Origin: Bradyrhizobium sp. KBS0727
Lineage (GTDB): Bacteria > Pseudomonadota > Alphaproteobacteria > Rhizobiales > Xanthobacteraceae
DNA length: 64,000 bases
Assembly: GCF_005937885.2 (NCBI RefSeq)
Contig: NZ_CP042176.1
Location: forward strand, 434,001-498,000
Direction: 5' to 3'
The position numbers were made by a program, and so were the translations under genes. Shown here piece after piece: positions 40,499 to 53,430 of the stretch; the first letter of the stretch is position 1, and every line of letters begins with the position of its first letter. The notes under the pieces were generated by a model, which did not search any database, was not told the origin of the DNA, and saw only the letters and a program-made list of their open reading frames with translations.

Positions 40499-41245
40499 GT
40501 GACGGACAAGGTTGTTGTGATCACCGGCGGGAGCCGCGGCATCGGCCGCGCTGCCGCGCTTGCCGCCGCCGCGCGCGGTTTCCGTGTCGTGGTCGGCTAT
40601 GCCAGCAACGAGGCCGCGGCCAAGGAAGTAGTCGCCTCGATCGAGCGCAAGAACGGCAAGGCGATCGCGGTGAAATGCGACGTCGCCAGCGAGAAGGATA
40701 TTCTGGCGCTGTTCACTGCCGCCGACGATTTCGGCAAGCTCGGCGCGCTTGTCAACAATGCCGGCATTGTCGGGCCGTCGGCGCGGGTCGAAGACATGTC
40801 GGCCGAGCGCATCCAGCGCATGATGGCGATCAACGTCACCGGCAGCATCCTGTGCGCGCGCGAAGCCGTCAAGCGGATGTCGACCCGCAACGGCGGCGAG
40901 GGCGGCGTCATCGTCAACCTCTCCTCGGTCGCGGCGAAACTCGGCGCGCCCAATACCTATGTCGATTATGCGGCGTCCAAGGGCGCGGTGGATTCCTTCA
41001 CCGTCGGCCTCGGCCATGAGGTGGCCGGCGAGGGCATCCGCGTCGCCGCGATCCGCCCCGGCCTGATCGATACCGAAATTCATGCGAGCGGCGGCGAGCC
41101 CGATCGCGCCCACCGGCTCGCGCACATGGTGCCGATGCAACGGGTCGGCACCGCGGAGGAAATCGCCAACGCCATCGTCTGGCTGATGTCGGACGAGGCG
41201 TCCTACGTTACCAGCGCCATCCTTGATGTCTCGGGCGGCCGCTAA
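40499..41245 (+). CDS. SDR-family oxidoreductase between sucB and lpdA
   Basis: A 248-residue classical short-chain dehydrogenase: cofactor motif TGGSRGIG (9-16), NNAG (87-89 region), catalytic Ser142/143, Tyr157 and Lys161 in [10 protein letters not shown]. It is cytoplasmic with unknown substrate; glucose/3-oxoacyl reductase-like members look alike. I chose GTG 40499 because the GGGGG run at 40489-40493 lies 5 bases upstream; a TTG at 40487 would place that run inside the gene. The lpdA start follows 36 bases after its stop, so it is probably co-transcribed with lpdA. Confidence 0.9.
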   Translation: MTDKVVVITGGSRGIGRAAALAAAARGFRVVVGYASNEAAAKEVVASIERKNGKAIAVKCDVASEKDILALFTAADDFGKLGALVNNAGIVGPSARVEDMSAERIQRMMAINVTGSILCAREAVKRMSTRNGGEGGVIVNLSSVAAKLGAPNTYVDYAASKGAVDSFTVGLGHEVAGEGIRVAAIRPGLIDTEIHASGGEPDRAHRLAHMVPMQRVGTAEEIANAIVWLMSDEASYVTSAILDVSGGR

Positions 41246-41280
41246 TACCTGTCACATCCCTCAGCTACAGGACTTCGATC

Positions 41281-42684
41281 ATGGCTACCTACGATCTCGT
41301 CGTCATCGGCACCGGCCCCGGCGGATATGTCTGCGCGGTGCGCGCGGCGCAACTCGGCATGAAGGTCGCCGTGGTCGAGAAGAACGCGACGCTGGGCGGC
41401 ACCTGCCTCAACGTCGGCTGCATGCCGTCGAAGGCGTTGCTGCATGCTTCCGAAATGTTCGAGGAAGCCGGGCACTCCTTTGCCAAGATGGGCGTCAGCG
41501 TTTCCACGCCGAAGCTCGATCTGCCGGCGATGATGGATTTCAAGCAGCAGGGCATCGACGGCAACGTCAAGGGCGTCGAGTTCCTGATGAAGAAGAACAA
41601 GATCGACGTCATCAACGGCAAGGCGAGGATTCTCGGCGCCGGCAAGGTCGAGGTGACCGGCAGCGACGGCAAGACGCAGGTGGTCGAGACCAAAAACATC
41701 GTCATCGCCACCGGCTCGGATATCGCGCGGCTGAAGGGCATCGAGATCGACGAGAAGCGCATCGTGTCGTCGACCGGCGCGCTGTCGCTCGACAAGGTGC
41801 CGTCGAGCCTGTTGATCGTCGGCGCCGGCGTGATCGGGCTCGAACTCGGCTCGGTGTGGCACCGGTTGGGCGCCAAGGTCACCGTCGTGGAATTCCTCGA
41901 TCGTATCCTGCCCGGCATGGATGGCGAAGTGGCCAAGCAATTCCAGCGCATCCTCGAAAAGCAGGGTTTTGTGTTCAAGCTCGGCGCCAAGGTCACCGGC
42001 ATCGACACCTCCGGCAAGGCGCTCGCGGTCAAGGTCGAGCCGGCGGCCGGCGGTGCGGCGGAGACGCTCGAAGCCGATGTGGTTCTGGTCTGCATCGGCC
42101 GCGTGCCCTACACTGAGGGCCTCGGCCTGAAGGAGGCCGGCGTTGCGCTCGACAATCGCGGCCGCGTCGAGATCGACGCGCACTTTTCCACCAGCGTGAA
42201 GGGCATCTATGCGATCGGCGACGTCGTCGCGGGCCCGATGCTCGCGCACAAGGCCGAGGACGAAGGCGTGGCCTGCGCGGAAATCATCGCAGGGCAGGCC
42301 GGCCATGTGAATTACGATGTGATCCCAGGTGTTGTGTATACCACGCCGGAAGTGTCGTCGGTCGGCAAGACCGAGGAGGAGCTGAAGCAGGCCGGTGTGG
42401 CGTATACGTCGGGAAAATTCCCCTTCACCGCCAACGGCCGTTCCAAGGTCAACCAGACCACCGAGGGTTTCGTGAAGATTCTCGCAGATGCGAAGACGGA
42501 TCGGGTGCTCGGCGTGCACATTGTCGGCCGCGAAGCCGGCGAAATGATCCATGAAGCCTGCGTTTTGATGGAGTTCGGCGGTTCCGCCGAGGATCTGGCG
42601 CGGACTTGCCATGCCCATCCGACCCGCTCCGAAGCGATCAAGGAAGCGGCGCTTGCAGTCGGCAAGCGGGCGATCCATATGTGA
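41281..42684 (+). CDS. lpdA: Dihydrolipoyl dehydrogenase (E3)
   Basis: A 467-residue flavoenzyme that reoxidises the lipoyl groups of E2 with NAD. FAD-binding GTGPGG (10-15), redox disulfide Cys42-Cys47 in [16 protein letters not shown]-binding [10 protein letters not shown] (~181-190), FAD motif GIYAIGDVV and C-terminal catalytic His446-Glu451 in HPTRSE are intact. It closes the 2-oxoglutarate dehydrogenase gene set. Confidence 0.97.
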   Translation: MATYDLVVIGTGPGGYVCAVRAAQLGMKVAVVEKNATLGGTCLNVGCMPSKALLHASEMFEEAGHSFAKMGVSVSTPKLDLPAMMDFKQQGIDGNVKGVEFLMKKNKIDVINGKARILGAGKVEVTGSDGKTQVVETKNIVIATGSDIARLKGIEIDEKRIVSSTGALSLDKVPSSLLIVGAGVIGLELGSVWHRLGAKVTVVEFLDRILPGMDGEVAKQFQRILEKQGFVFKLGAKVTGIDTSGKALAVKVEPAAGGAAETLEADVVLVCIGRVPYTEGLGLKEAGVALDNRGRVEIDAHFSTSVKGIYAIGDVVAGPMLAHKAEDEGVACAEIIAGQAGHVNYDVIPGVVYTTPEVSSVGKTEEELKQAGVAYTSGKFPFTANGRSKVNQTTEGFVKILADAKTDRVLGVHIVGREAGEMIHEACVLMEFGGSAEDLARTCHAHPTRSEAIKEAALAVGKRAIHM

Positions 42685-42707
42685 TCGACGTCCGGCAGAA
42701 GCCGGGT

Positions 42708-42752
42708 GCATGATCCGGGAACGTGGATGCCGGCTTTCCGGAAAGATCATGC
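42708..42752. repeat. Dispersed palindromic element, family F
   Basis: GCATGATC (42708-42715) and GATCATGC (42745-42752) bracket a core with CCGGGAACGTGG and CCGGCTTTCCGG. A tail, CTCAAACGAGAAGATAGGGCGGGATGACG, follows it (42753-42780; listed only as a landmark). I recall this combination as one of the commonest dispersed repeats in rhizobia. Confidence 0.65.
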
Positions 42753-42809
42753 TCAAACGAGAAGATAGGGCGGGATGACGAAAGTCAGGCCGCTCTAGAG
42801 ATTACGTGC

Positions 42810-43340
42810 ATGATGCGCCGCCTACTTCAACCGTTCTGGATTTTGCTCGCGGTCATCTTCCTGATCGAGGCATGGCTGTGGGATCATCTCGAGCCGATCG
42901 TGGCGCGCGTCGTCGCGCTGATCCCGCTGCGCGCCTTCAAGCAATGGCTGGCGGAGCGCGTCGACACGCTGTCGCCGGCGATGACGCTGATCGTGTTTCT
43001 CGTGCCGGTGATTCCGCTGTTTCCGCTCAAGCTGGCCGGGCTGTGGCTGTTGGCCCATGAATATTGGATCGCGGCCGTCGTCACCATCGTGTTCGCGAAA
43101 TTCCTGGGCGTAGGCGTCACCGCGTTCATCTTCGACGTGACGCGTGAGAAGCTGTTGGAAATGCGCTGGTTCGAGAAGCTCTATGAATTCGTGCTGGCCA
43201 TGCGTGCCAAGGCCGCCGCCCTGGTCGAGCCGGTCAAGCAGCGGATTCGTGATGTCGTGCGCGGCGATGGCGACGGCTGGTCATCGCGCATGCTGCGGTT
43301 GATCCAGCGCTTCCGCAAAAGCGTGCACGAAGCGCGCTAA
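42810..43340 (+). CDS. Small membrane protein of unknown function
   Basis: A 176-residue protein with three likely membrane segments (about 7-25, 56-80 and 86-110) and a basic, helical C-terminal part (~115-176, REKLLEMRWFEKLYEFVLAMRAKAAALVEPVKQRIRD as the landmark region). I do not recognise a named family. The double ATG at 42810/42813 is taken as the start, just after the dispersed repeat; earlier starts would encode repeat-derived peptide. It follows lpdA and precedes the convergent DUF4337 gene; no functional link is visible. Confidence 0.75.
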   Translation: MMRRLLQPFWILLAVIFLIEAWLWDHLEPIVARVVALIPLRAFKQWLAERVDTLSPAMTLIVFLVPVIPLFPLKLAGLWLLAHEYWIAAVVTIVFAKFLGVGVTAFIFDVTREKLLEMRWFEKLYEFVLAMRAKAAALVEPVKQRIRDVVRGDGDGWSSRMLRLIQRFRKSVHEAR

Positions 43341-43341
43341 A

Positions 43342-43393
43342 TTACTGGATCACCCGCTCCCGTGCGCAATTGCGCACAAGGCGGGTGACGACA
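43342..43393. repeat. Half copy of the family B repeat
   Basis: It contains TACTGGATCACCCGC, then the TGCGCAATTGCGCA palindrome and GCGGGTGACGAC, matching the right half of the long family B copies. It separates the convergent membrane-protein and DUF4337 genes. Confidence 0.75.
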
Positions 43394-43403
43394 GCAGCGG
43401 CGC

Positions 43404-43994
43404 TCAGTGCAGATGCAGGAAGTGCGGCGCGTAGACGCCGAGTGCGGTCACCACGATGCCTGCCAGCGCCAGCGCGCCTGAAACCCAGGCCAGCACGATC
43501 ATGCCGGTGATGATGGTCGCCGAAGCCAGCACGATGCCGATCTGGAAGGCGGCCGACGCCAGTTCATAGTGATGATACTTGGCTGTCGCCTCGTCGCGTT
43601 GGTGCTCGGCTTCCTTGGCGCGTTCGGAGAGCTGTTCCGAACCTTCGCCGGTTTCCGGTTCCGAGCGATAGCGCGACGCGGTCTTGTTCCAGTCGTCGAT
43701 CTGCTTTTGCAGCGCCGCCTTGCCGGCATCGTCGCCCACGGTCCCGAGGCTGAGCTTGGCGTGTTCGGCGGTGGCCTGCACCACGGTGCGGCGGATGCTC
43801 TTGGCCTGGAAGAAGGCCCACAGGTTCGAGGCCTCGACGTTCTTGCTGATCGATTCGGTCTGCGCGCCCTTGCCCAGCGTTTCCGACAGCGCCAGGCACA
43901 AGGCGATCACCGCGATCAGCAGCGCGATCTTCCTGTTTTCGCCCGAAGCCTCCTCGGCATGCTCCGCATGCTCCATGCTCTCATGTGCGCTCAT
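43404..43994 (-). CDS. DUF4337 family membrane protein
   Basis: A 196-residue protein: a His/Glu-rich N-terminus (MSAHESMEHAEHAEEA), a membrane segment at ~21-38, a charged helical middle (~45-135, with SNLWAFFQAKSIRRTVVQ), and two further membrane segments (~140-190). This order fits DUF4337, whose function is unknown. AGGAGG six bases upstream fixes ATG 43994 over an earlier in-frame start at 44039. It is transcribed convergently with its left neighbour and downstream of xerC. Confidence 0.85.
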   Translation of the reverse strand: MSAHESMEHAEHAEEASGENRKIALLIAVIALCLALSETLGKGAQTESISKNVEASNLWAFFQAKSIRRTVVQATAEHAKLSLGTVGDDAGKAALQKQIDDWNKTASRYRSEPETGEGSEQLSERAKEAEHQRDEATAKYHHYELASAAFQIGIVLASATIITGMIVLAWVSGALALAGIVVTALGVYAPHFLHLH

Positions 43995-44123
43995 GGTTCC
44001 CTCCTGCCAGATGACGGGATCACGATTGCCGAACCGCAACGCCGGCGCAAGGGGGCAGCAGCGAGGACGAACAAGGCAGTTGCCGGTGTGACGGCAATGT
44101 GTCGCTACGAGGCAATGGCCTTG

Positions 44124-45101
44124 TCAGCGGCGCGGATGCGCGGTGCGGTAGACTTCCAGCAGCCGCTCCGAGTCGATGCCGGTATAGATCTGCGTGGTCG
44201 AGAGCGAGGCGTGACCAAGCAATTCCTGGATCGCGCGCAGGTCGCCGCCGCGGCTCAACAGGTGAGTCGCGAAGGAGTGCCGCAGCGCATGCGGCGTTGC
44301 GCTGTCGGGCAGGCCGAGCGAGCCGCGCAGCCGCTCCATGGTGAGCTGGATAATGCGGGGGCTGAGCGGCCCGCCGCGGGCGCCGACGAAGATCGGTCCC
44401 GCCGGCGGCAGCGGATGCGGGCACATCGCAGTATAGTCGGCGATCAGCGCCAGCACGTTTTGCAGCACCGGGACCATCCGGGTCTTGTTGCCTTTGCCGG
44501 TCACGATGATGACGTCGCCTTCGCCGGGCTTCGGCACGTCGCGGTGCTTCAGCCCCAGCGCCTCGGAGATACGCAGGCCGGAACCATAGAGCAGCGCCAT
44601 CACGGCGGCATCGCGGGCCCAGATCCAGGGATCGCGATCCTCGCCGGCACGTTCGTCGGCGTCGGCAAGCCGTTTGGCGGCGGCCATCTGGATCGGCTTC
44701 GGCAGGCTCTTGCCGATTTTTGGCGCGCGGATCGCCGACAATGCGCCGACCTTGCCCTTGCCTTCGCGTTCCAGGAATCGTCCGAACGACCGCAGGCCCG
44801 CCAGCGTCCGCATCAGCGAGCGACCGCCGATATCGTCGGCGCGGCGCATCGCCATAAAGGCCCTGACGTCACTGGCTTCGAGCGCGGCAAACGCCTTGAG
44901 CGACACGCGCTTGCCCCAGTGCTCGCAGAGAAAGCCCAGGCACTGCCGCAAGTCGCGGGCATAGGCCTCCAGCGTCTTCGGCGACAGCCGCCGTTCGGCG
45001 CGCAGATGCGTCAGCCAGCGCGTCATCTCCAGCGCCAGGCTCTCCTCGGCGCAATCGAGCTCGACGGTTTGAATTGGCGCTGCAAGTGGAGCTTTGGTCA
45101 T
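44124..45101 (-). CDS. xerC: Site-specific tyrosine recombinase XerC
   Basis: A 325-residue tyrosine recombinase that resolves chromosome dimers at dif with XerD. The N-terminal SAM-like core-binding domain (~20-110) is followed by the catalytic residues Arg177 (SGLRISEA), Lys203 region, His271 and Arg274 (HALRHSFATH), His297 (LGHASL) and Tyr306 (IYTGID). Its position next to priA, divergent, is typical for XerC in rhizobia. No insertion element surrounds it. Confidence 0.93.
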   Translation of the reverse strand: MTKAPLAAPIQTVELDCAEESLALEMTRWLTHLRAERRLSPKTLEAYARDLRQCLGFLCEHWGKRVSLKAFAALEASDVRAFMAMRRADDIGGRSLMRTLAGLRSFGRFLEREGKGKVGALSAIRAPKIGKSLPKPIQMAAAKRLADADERAGEDRDPWIWARDAAVMALLYGSGLRISEALGLKHRDVPKPGEGDVIIVTGKGNKTRMVPVLQNVLALIADYTAMCPHPLPPAGPIFVGARGGPLSPRIIQLTMERLRGSLGLPDSATPHALRHSFATHLLSRGGDLRAIQELLGHASLSTTQIYTGIDSERLLEVYRTAHPRR

Positions 45102-45228
45102 GGAGCTATGGCGCCCTGATTCTTTGGCGATTATATCGCACCTCTTTCGCTTACCTTCCGTTAACTTGGGTGGCCCCCGCCGCCACGCGCCTTTACCTTA
45201 AGCCGTTGCCACCCCCGAGCCTGATTCG

Positions 45229-47439
45229 ATGGACCATTCCACGCGCCAAACCACCTCAGCGGCCTCGTCGACGCGTGTCGTCGACGTGCTGGTGCCGGTT
45301 GCGCTCAATCAGGCCTATTCCTATCGCGTGCCGCGCGGCATGGAACTGAAGCCCGGCGACGTCGTCTGCGTGCCGCTCGGTCCGCGCGAGGTGGTGGCCG
45401 TGGTGTGGGCGGAGAACGCCACGCCCGACCCGCGGCTGCACAACCGCCTCAAGGATGTCGGTGAAAAGCTCGACGTGCCGCCGCTCAAGGAGGAGCTGCG
45501 CCATCTGGTCGACTGGGTTTCCAATTACACGCTGTCGCCGCGCGGCATGGTGCTGCGGATGTGCCTGCGGATGGGAGAAAATCTCGGACCTGAGCGGATG
45601 CGGCTCGGCGTCCGGCTGATCGGCGAACCGCCGCGCCGCCTGACGCCGGCACGGCGGCGTCTGATCGAGGTGCTTTCGGATGGCTTGCTGCACGGCAAGT
45701 CCGAGGCGGCGAGGGAAGCCGGCGTCAGTGCCGGCGTGATCGACGGTCTGGTCGACGAGGGCACGGTGACGGTCGAAGCGATGCCGCCGCCGCTAGCACC
45801 GCCGGCGCCCGATCCGGCCTTTGCGCAACCGGAATTCTCTTCCCTGCAACGTAGCGCCGTCGATGCGATGCGGGCGCTGGCCGCCAACGGCAGCTTTCAC
45901 GTTGCCCTGCTCGATGGCGTCACCGGTTCGGGCAAGACCGAAGTCTATTTCGAGGCGATCGCCGAAACCGTTCGGCGCGCCAAGCAGACGCTGATCCTGA
46001 TGCCCGAGATCGCGCTGACCGGACAGTTTCTCGATCGCTTCGCGCAGCGTTTCGGCGTGCGTCCGCTGGAGTGGCATTCGGAATTGACGCCGCGCACCCG
46101 CGCGCGCAACTGGGCCGCGATCGCATCTGGCGAGGCGCCGGTCGTGGTCGGCGCCCGCTCCGCGCTGTTCATGCCCTATGCGGATCTGGGGCTGATTGTC
46201 GTCGATGAAGAGCACGACCAGGCCTACAAGCAGAGCGACGGCGCGCATTATCATGCCCGCGACATGGCGGTGGTGCGCGCGCGGATCGAAAAGATTCCGA
46301 TCATCCTGGCCTCGGCGACACCGTCGGTCGAGACCGAGGTCAACGCCCGCAAGGGCCGCTATCAGCGCGTGGCGCTGCCGTCGCGCTTCGGTGGCCAGCA
46401 CATGCCGCATATCGAGGCGATCGACCTGCGCCGCGCGCCGCCGCCGCGCGGCCGTTTCATCTCGCCGCCGCTGGCCGAGCAGATCAAGTTCGCAATCGAG
46501 AAGCGCGAACAGGCGCTGTTGTTCCTCAACCGCCGCGGTTACGCGCCGCTGACCCTATGCCGGGCCTGCGGGCACCGCTTTGCCTGCACCATCTGCGACG
46601 CCTGGCTGGTGGACCATCGTTTTCGGCAGCGGCTGGTGTGCCACCATTGCGGCTTCTCGATGCCACGCCCGAATATCTGTCCGCATTGTGCGGCCGAGGA
46701 ATCGCTGGTCGCGGTCGGCCCCGGCGTCGAGCGCCTGCAGGAGGAAGCCGCGCAATTGTTTCCGCAAGCCCGTACCATGGTGCTGTCGAGCGACCTGATC
46801 ACCTCGATCGAGACCATGCGCAGCGAACTGAACGAAATCGCGGAAGGACGCGTCGACATCATCATCGGCACGCAGCTGGTGGCGAAGGGCCATAATTTCC
46901 CGCGGCTCAATCTGGTCGGCGTCATCGATGCGGATTTGGGCCTCGGCAACGGCGATCCGCGCGCCGCCGAGCGGACATGGCAGTTGCTGAACCAGGTGAT
47001 CGGACGCGCCGGCCGCGACCAGGGCCGCGGCGTCGGCTACCTGCAGACCCATCAGCCCGAACATCCCGTGATGAAGGCGCTGATCGCCTGCGACCGCGAG
47101 GCGTTCTACGCCAGCGAGATCGACGCCCGCGAACGCACCGGGTATCCGCCGTTCGGCCGGCTCGCCAGCCTGATCATTTCCGCGGGCGACCGGCCGACCG
47201 CGGAAGGCTTTGCACGAAAACTCGCCGCGGTCGCGCCTCTCGACGAGCGCATCCAGGTGCTGGGGCCCGCCGAGGCGCCGCTGGCGGTGATCAAGGGCCG
47301 CTATCGGTTCCGGCTGCTGGTGAAGTCGCTGCGCAATGTCGACCTGTCGGACTACTTGCGCGAATGGCTCGCGAGCGGCCCGAAGACCAAGGGCAATCTC
47401 AAGCTCGAGGTCGATGTCGATCCGCAGAGCTTTTTGTAG
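45229..47439 (+). CDS. priA: Primosomal protein N' (PriA helicase)
   Basis: A 736-residue replication-restart helicase. It has the N-terminal fork-binding domain (RVVDVLVPVALNQAYSYRVP, ~16-35), helicase Walker A GVTGSGKTE at 230-238, Walker B DEEH, and a zinc-binding cysteine cluster (CRACGHRF, CTICDAW, CHHCGF, CPHC). The C-terminal helicase motifs include GTQLVAKGHNFP and QVIGRAGRDQGRG. It reloads the replisome at stalled forks. A repeat and a bidirectional terminator follow. Confidence 0.96.
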   Translation: MDHSTRQTTSAASSTRVVDVLVPVALNQAYSYRVPRGMELKPGDVVCVPLGPREVVAVVWAENATPDPRLHNRLKDVGEKLDVPPLKEELRHLVDWVSNYTLSPRGMVLRMCLRMGENLGPERMRLGVRLIGEPPRRLTPARRRLIEVLSDGLLHGKSEAAREAGVSAGVIDGLVDEGTVTVEAMPPPLAPPAPDPAFAQPEFSSLQRSAVDAMRALAANGSFHVALLDGVTGSGKTEVYFEAIAETVRRAKQTLILMPEIALTGQFLDRFAQRFGVRPLEWHSELTPRTRARNWAAIASGEAPVVVGARSALFMPYADLGLIVVDEEHDQAYKQSDGAHYHARDMAVVRARIEKIPIILASATPSVETEVNARKGRYQRVALPSRFGGQHMPHIEAIDLRRAPPPRGRFISPPLAEQIKFAIEKREQALLFLNRRGYAPLTLCRACGHRFACTICDAWLVDHRFRQRLVCHHCGFSMPRPNICPHCAAEESLVAVGPGVERLQEEAAQLFPQARTMVLSSDLITSIETMRSELNEIAEGRVDIIIGTQLVAKGHNFPRLNLVGVIDADLGLGNGDPRAAERTWQLLNQVIGRAGRDQGRGVGYLQTHQPEHPVMKALIACDREAFYASEIDARERTGYPPFGRLASLIISAGDRPTAEGFARKLAAVAPLDERIQVLGPAEAPLAVIKGRYRFRLLVKSLRNVDLSDYLREWLASGPKTKGNLKLEVDVDPQSFL

Positions 47440-47444
47440 CGGCC

Positions 47445-47549
47445 CGTCATTCCGGGATGGTGCGTAAGCACCAGACCTCAGGTGCGCACTTGCGCACCGG
47501 GGAATCTCGAGGTTCCGGGTTCGATGCTCCGCATCGCCCCGGAACGACG
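47445..47549. repeat. Palindromic intergenic repeat, family C copy 3
   Basis: It begins CGTCATTCCGGG and ends GGAACGACG, with a centre GGAATCTCGAGGTTCC that differs by one base from the palindrome in the other two copies. The left arm holds GTGCGCACTTGCGCAC. Confidence 0.75.
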
Positions 47550-47566
47550 ATGGAGGACAAACAAAA

Positions 47567-47600
47567 AAAAGCCTGCCGTCATTTGCGACGGCAGGCTTTT
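47567..47600. terminator. Bidirectional intrinsic terminator between priA and the RlpA-like gene
   Basis: A perfect stem GCCTGCCGTC (47571-47580) / GACGGCAGGC (47587-47596), extended by AAAA/TTTT, has a 6-base loop. A T-run follows on each strand, so it can serve both convergent genes. Confidence 0.88.
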
Positions 47601-47687
47601 ATCGGCCGCGCGAAACAATCCGCGACCGTTACGCAAACGCAACGCTTACCAGATCTGATGGACCGGAAACGGCGCGGATGACGCGCG

Positions 47688-48176
47688 TTAGGAGACGACC
47701 TCGGCAGTGACGTGGCCGACGCCGGCGCTGGTCAGTCCGATGGCACGGGCAGCGCCCGTGGAAAGGTCGAGCACGCGCCCCTTGATGAAGGGACCGCGGT
47801 CATTGACGGTGACGACCACGCTCTGGCCGCGATGGGTGACCCGCAGCTTGGTGCCGAACGGCAGCGAGCGATGGGCGCAGGTCAGGGCGTTCTGGTTGAA
47901 GCGCTGGCCGGAAGCGGTCTTGCTGCCGGATTCACTGCCGTAGAAGGAGGCAACTCCGGAGAAGCTGTGTCCGCCGGTAGAGCCCATCGAGGCATTGGCA
48001 TCGCGCCAGTCACCGCCGGCCGACTTGCTGGCCTGGTGGGAGTGGTGGCGTTGGTGCCTGGATTTGGCTGATGCTTCGGTGACGCTGCCACCGATCAGGA
48101 GAGTTGCGGCAATCATAGCGAAAGCCGTACGCGACCGGGTTAGATTTCCCAGCACCGCCTTATTGGTATTCAACAT
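47688..48176 (-). CDS. Septal ring lytic transglycosylase RlpA-family protein
   Basis: A 162-residue exported protein: a long signal peptide (cleavage near EASAK, residue ~37), a His/Ser-rich linker (38-70), and a double-psi beta-barrel RlpA domain (SGVASFYGSESGSKTASGQ, ALTCAHRSLPFGTKLRVT, VTVNDRGPFIKGRVLDLS). The catalytic-type Asp of NDRGP is present. No lipobox Cys and no SPOR domain are seen, so it is a short soluble version. RlpA proteins cleave naked glycan strands at division sites. Upstream lies a palindrome-rich region with a CtrA-type motif. Confidence 0.88.
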   Translation of the reverse strand: MLNTNKAVLGNLTRSRTAFAMIAATLLIGGSVTEASAKSRHQRHHSHQASKSAGGDWRDANASMGSTGGHSFSGVASFYGSESGSKTASGQRFNQNALTCAHRSLPFGTKLRVTHRGQSVVVTVNDRGPFIKGRVLDLSTGAARAIGLTSAGVGHVTAEVVS

Positions 48177-48358
48177 TAAACTAGTCCCTCAGATAGTATT
48201 GCCACATGTGTGACAAGTGGAACCCCCGTCCCAGTTTGAGTGACTGCGGTTTGGTTCCGCAATGAGGCATGAATTGGGCAGTAAATCCGGTATATGTCCG
48301 GCTGACATATCTTGTTACAGAGATCAACTAACCAGATAATGTTCCGTAATATTTGGCT

Positions 48359-48373
48359 TTAACCAATTTTTAA
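48359..48373. promoter_or_regulatory. Candidate CtrA-binding site
   Basis: TTAA-CCAATTT-TTAA followed by CC is an exact match to the alphaproteobacterial CtrA consensus TTAA-N7-TTAA. It lies about 185 bases upstream of the RlpA-like gene and 435 bases upstream of atpH. RlpA-type wall enzymes are plausible cell-cycle targets. Confidence 0.5.
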
Positions 48374-48386
48374 CCATATGAATACT

Positions 48387-48404
48387 TACTAATACTGATT
48401 AGTA
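48387..48404. promoter_or_regulatory. Inverted repeat, possible operator
   Basis: TACTAAT (48387-48393) and ATTAGTA (48398-48404) form a perfect 7-bp inverted repeat with a 4-base spacer, 14 bases from the CtrA-type motif. Confidence 0.35.
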
Positions 48405-48808
48405 TAGTCATTGTTCGCAACTGCGAGATTTGGCGCAAGTAATCGGCGGGAACCCGAAAAGGTTCAGCCCGGCCGGCTCATGCCCCCTATGCAGATACGG
48501 GTGGAACAAATGTCCTTAACTCCGGCGGACATGAGCTGGACCCCGTCGGCCGGGATTCTCCAGCGCCCGAAACGGCGTGCGGGCAGCGCCGAAAATTGAC
48601 GTGCGACAAGGCATCGCCGGCGCGCGCCGTCATGTTGCACCTGCGCGCTTGCTATGTTAGCAAAGCCGCGATTTTAACGATCCCAGCACCTCTCGTGCCG
48701 GTCGAAAATCGAAGTCCCGCTTGAATTCCAAGGGCTTGGATCGCTTGGCGCCGCTTTCGTGGCGACGGTTTTTCCCTTGCGAATTTGACAGCTAAAAAAG
48801 AGCGTCTA

Positions 48809-50898
<2,090 letters not shown>

Positions 50899-51032
50899 TT
50901 GGCCCGTCGGCCAGTTGAAGTTTTGGCCCGGCGCATTTGGCACGAAGACGCGCTTCGCGCTTTTGGCCGGGTCTGATTGAAAAGAGGCTTGCGGTCGGGT
51001 CGTGACGATCTGGTCGCCGGGGTGAACTAAGA

Positions 51033-51911
51033 ATGGCTTCACTTAAAGACATGCGGGTCCGCATCGCCTCCACCAAGGCGACGCAGAAGATCACCAAGGC
51101 GATGCAGATGGTCGCGGCTTCCAAGCTGCGCCGCGCGCAGACCGCCGCCGAAGCCGCGCGTCCCTACGCGGAAAAGATGGACGCGGTGATTTCCAACATC
51201 GCGACCGCTGCCGCGGGTTCGCCCGGTGCGCCGACGCTGCTGGCCGGTACCGGCCAGGATCAGGTGCATCTGCTGCTGGTCTGCACCGGTGAGCGCGGCC
51301 TGTCGGGCGCCTTCAACTCGTCGATCGTGCGTCTGGCCCGCGAGCGCGCGCTGGCCCTGATCAACCAGGGCAAAGAGGTCAAGCTCTTCTGCGTCGGCCG
51401 CAAGGGTTATGAGCAGCTCCGCCGCCAGTTCGACCGGCAGATCGTCGAGCATCTCGACCTGCGCTCGGTCCGCCAGCTCGGCTTCGGCAATGCCGAAGAT
51501 ATCGCAAAGAAAGTTCTGGCGCGGTTTGACGCCGGCGAATTCGACGTCTGCACGCTGTTCTATTCACGCTTCAAATCCGTGATCGCCCAGATCCCGACCG
51601 CCCAGCAGATCATTCCGCTGGTGGTGGAAGCGCCGGCCGCGAACGCCGGTCCGGCGACGTCCTACGAATACGAGCCGGAAGAAGACGAGATCCTGACGCG
51701 GCTGCTGCCGCGCAATCTCGCGGTGCAGATCTTCCGCGCACTGCTGGAAAACAACGCCTCGTTCTACGGCGCGCAGATGAGCGCGATGGACAACGCCACC
51801 CGCAACGCCGGCGACATGATCCGCAAGCAGACCTTGATTTACAACCGCACCCGTCAGGCCCAGATCACCAAGGAGCTGATCGAGATCATCTCCGGCGCCG
51901 AGGCGCTCTAG
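51033..51911 (+). CDS. atpG: ATP synthase F1 gamma subunit
   Basis: A 292-residue central-stalk subunit with the N-terminal helix [35 protein letters not shown] (residues 1-35 as landmark) and the C-terminal [15 protein letters not shown]. It rotates within the alpha3beta3 ring. The 134-base gap after atpA has no hairpin typical of a terminator. Confidence 0.97.
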   Translation: MASLKDMRVRIASTKATQKITKAMQMVAASKLRRAQTAAEAARPYAEKMDAVISNIATAAAGSPGAPTLLAGTGQDQVHLLLVCTGERGLSGAFNSSIVRLARERALALINQGKEVKLFCVGRKGYEQLRRQFDRQIVEHLDLRSVRQLGFGNAEDIAKKVLARFDAGEFDVCTLFYSRFKSVIAQIPTAQQIIPLVVEAPAANAGPATSYEYEPEEDEILTRLLPRNLAVQIFRALLENNASFYGAQMSAMDNATRNAGDMIRKQTLIYNRTRQAQITKELIEIISGAEAL

Positions 51912-53411
<1,500 letters not shown>

Positions 53412-53430
53412 GCATTGCTAACGCTACGCC

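Larger units (their letters stand above)
48177..48808. other. Long regulatory-looking region between rlpA-like gene and atpH
   Basis: 632 bases without a supportable gene. The left part (48200-48410) is AT-rich for this window and dense in short palindromes: CACATGTG at 48203-48210, ATATGTC/GACATAT at 48292-48310, TACTAAT/ATTAGTA at 48387-48404, and a CtrA-type motif at 48359-48373. The right part probably holds the atp operon promoter. A 62-codon frame at 48411-48599 has no family features. Confidence 0.6.

Noticed and set aside
44124..45101. Tyrosine recombinase as a marker of an integrative element
   Set aside because: The protein matches XerC in length and context (next to priA), and no attachment repeats, tRNA target or cargo genes are nearby.
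48411..48599. 62-codon plus-strand frame before atpH
   Set aside because: No ribosome-binding site, motif or conserved neighbour; it lies in the regulatory-looking region.
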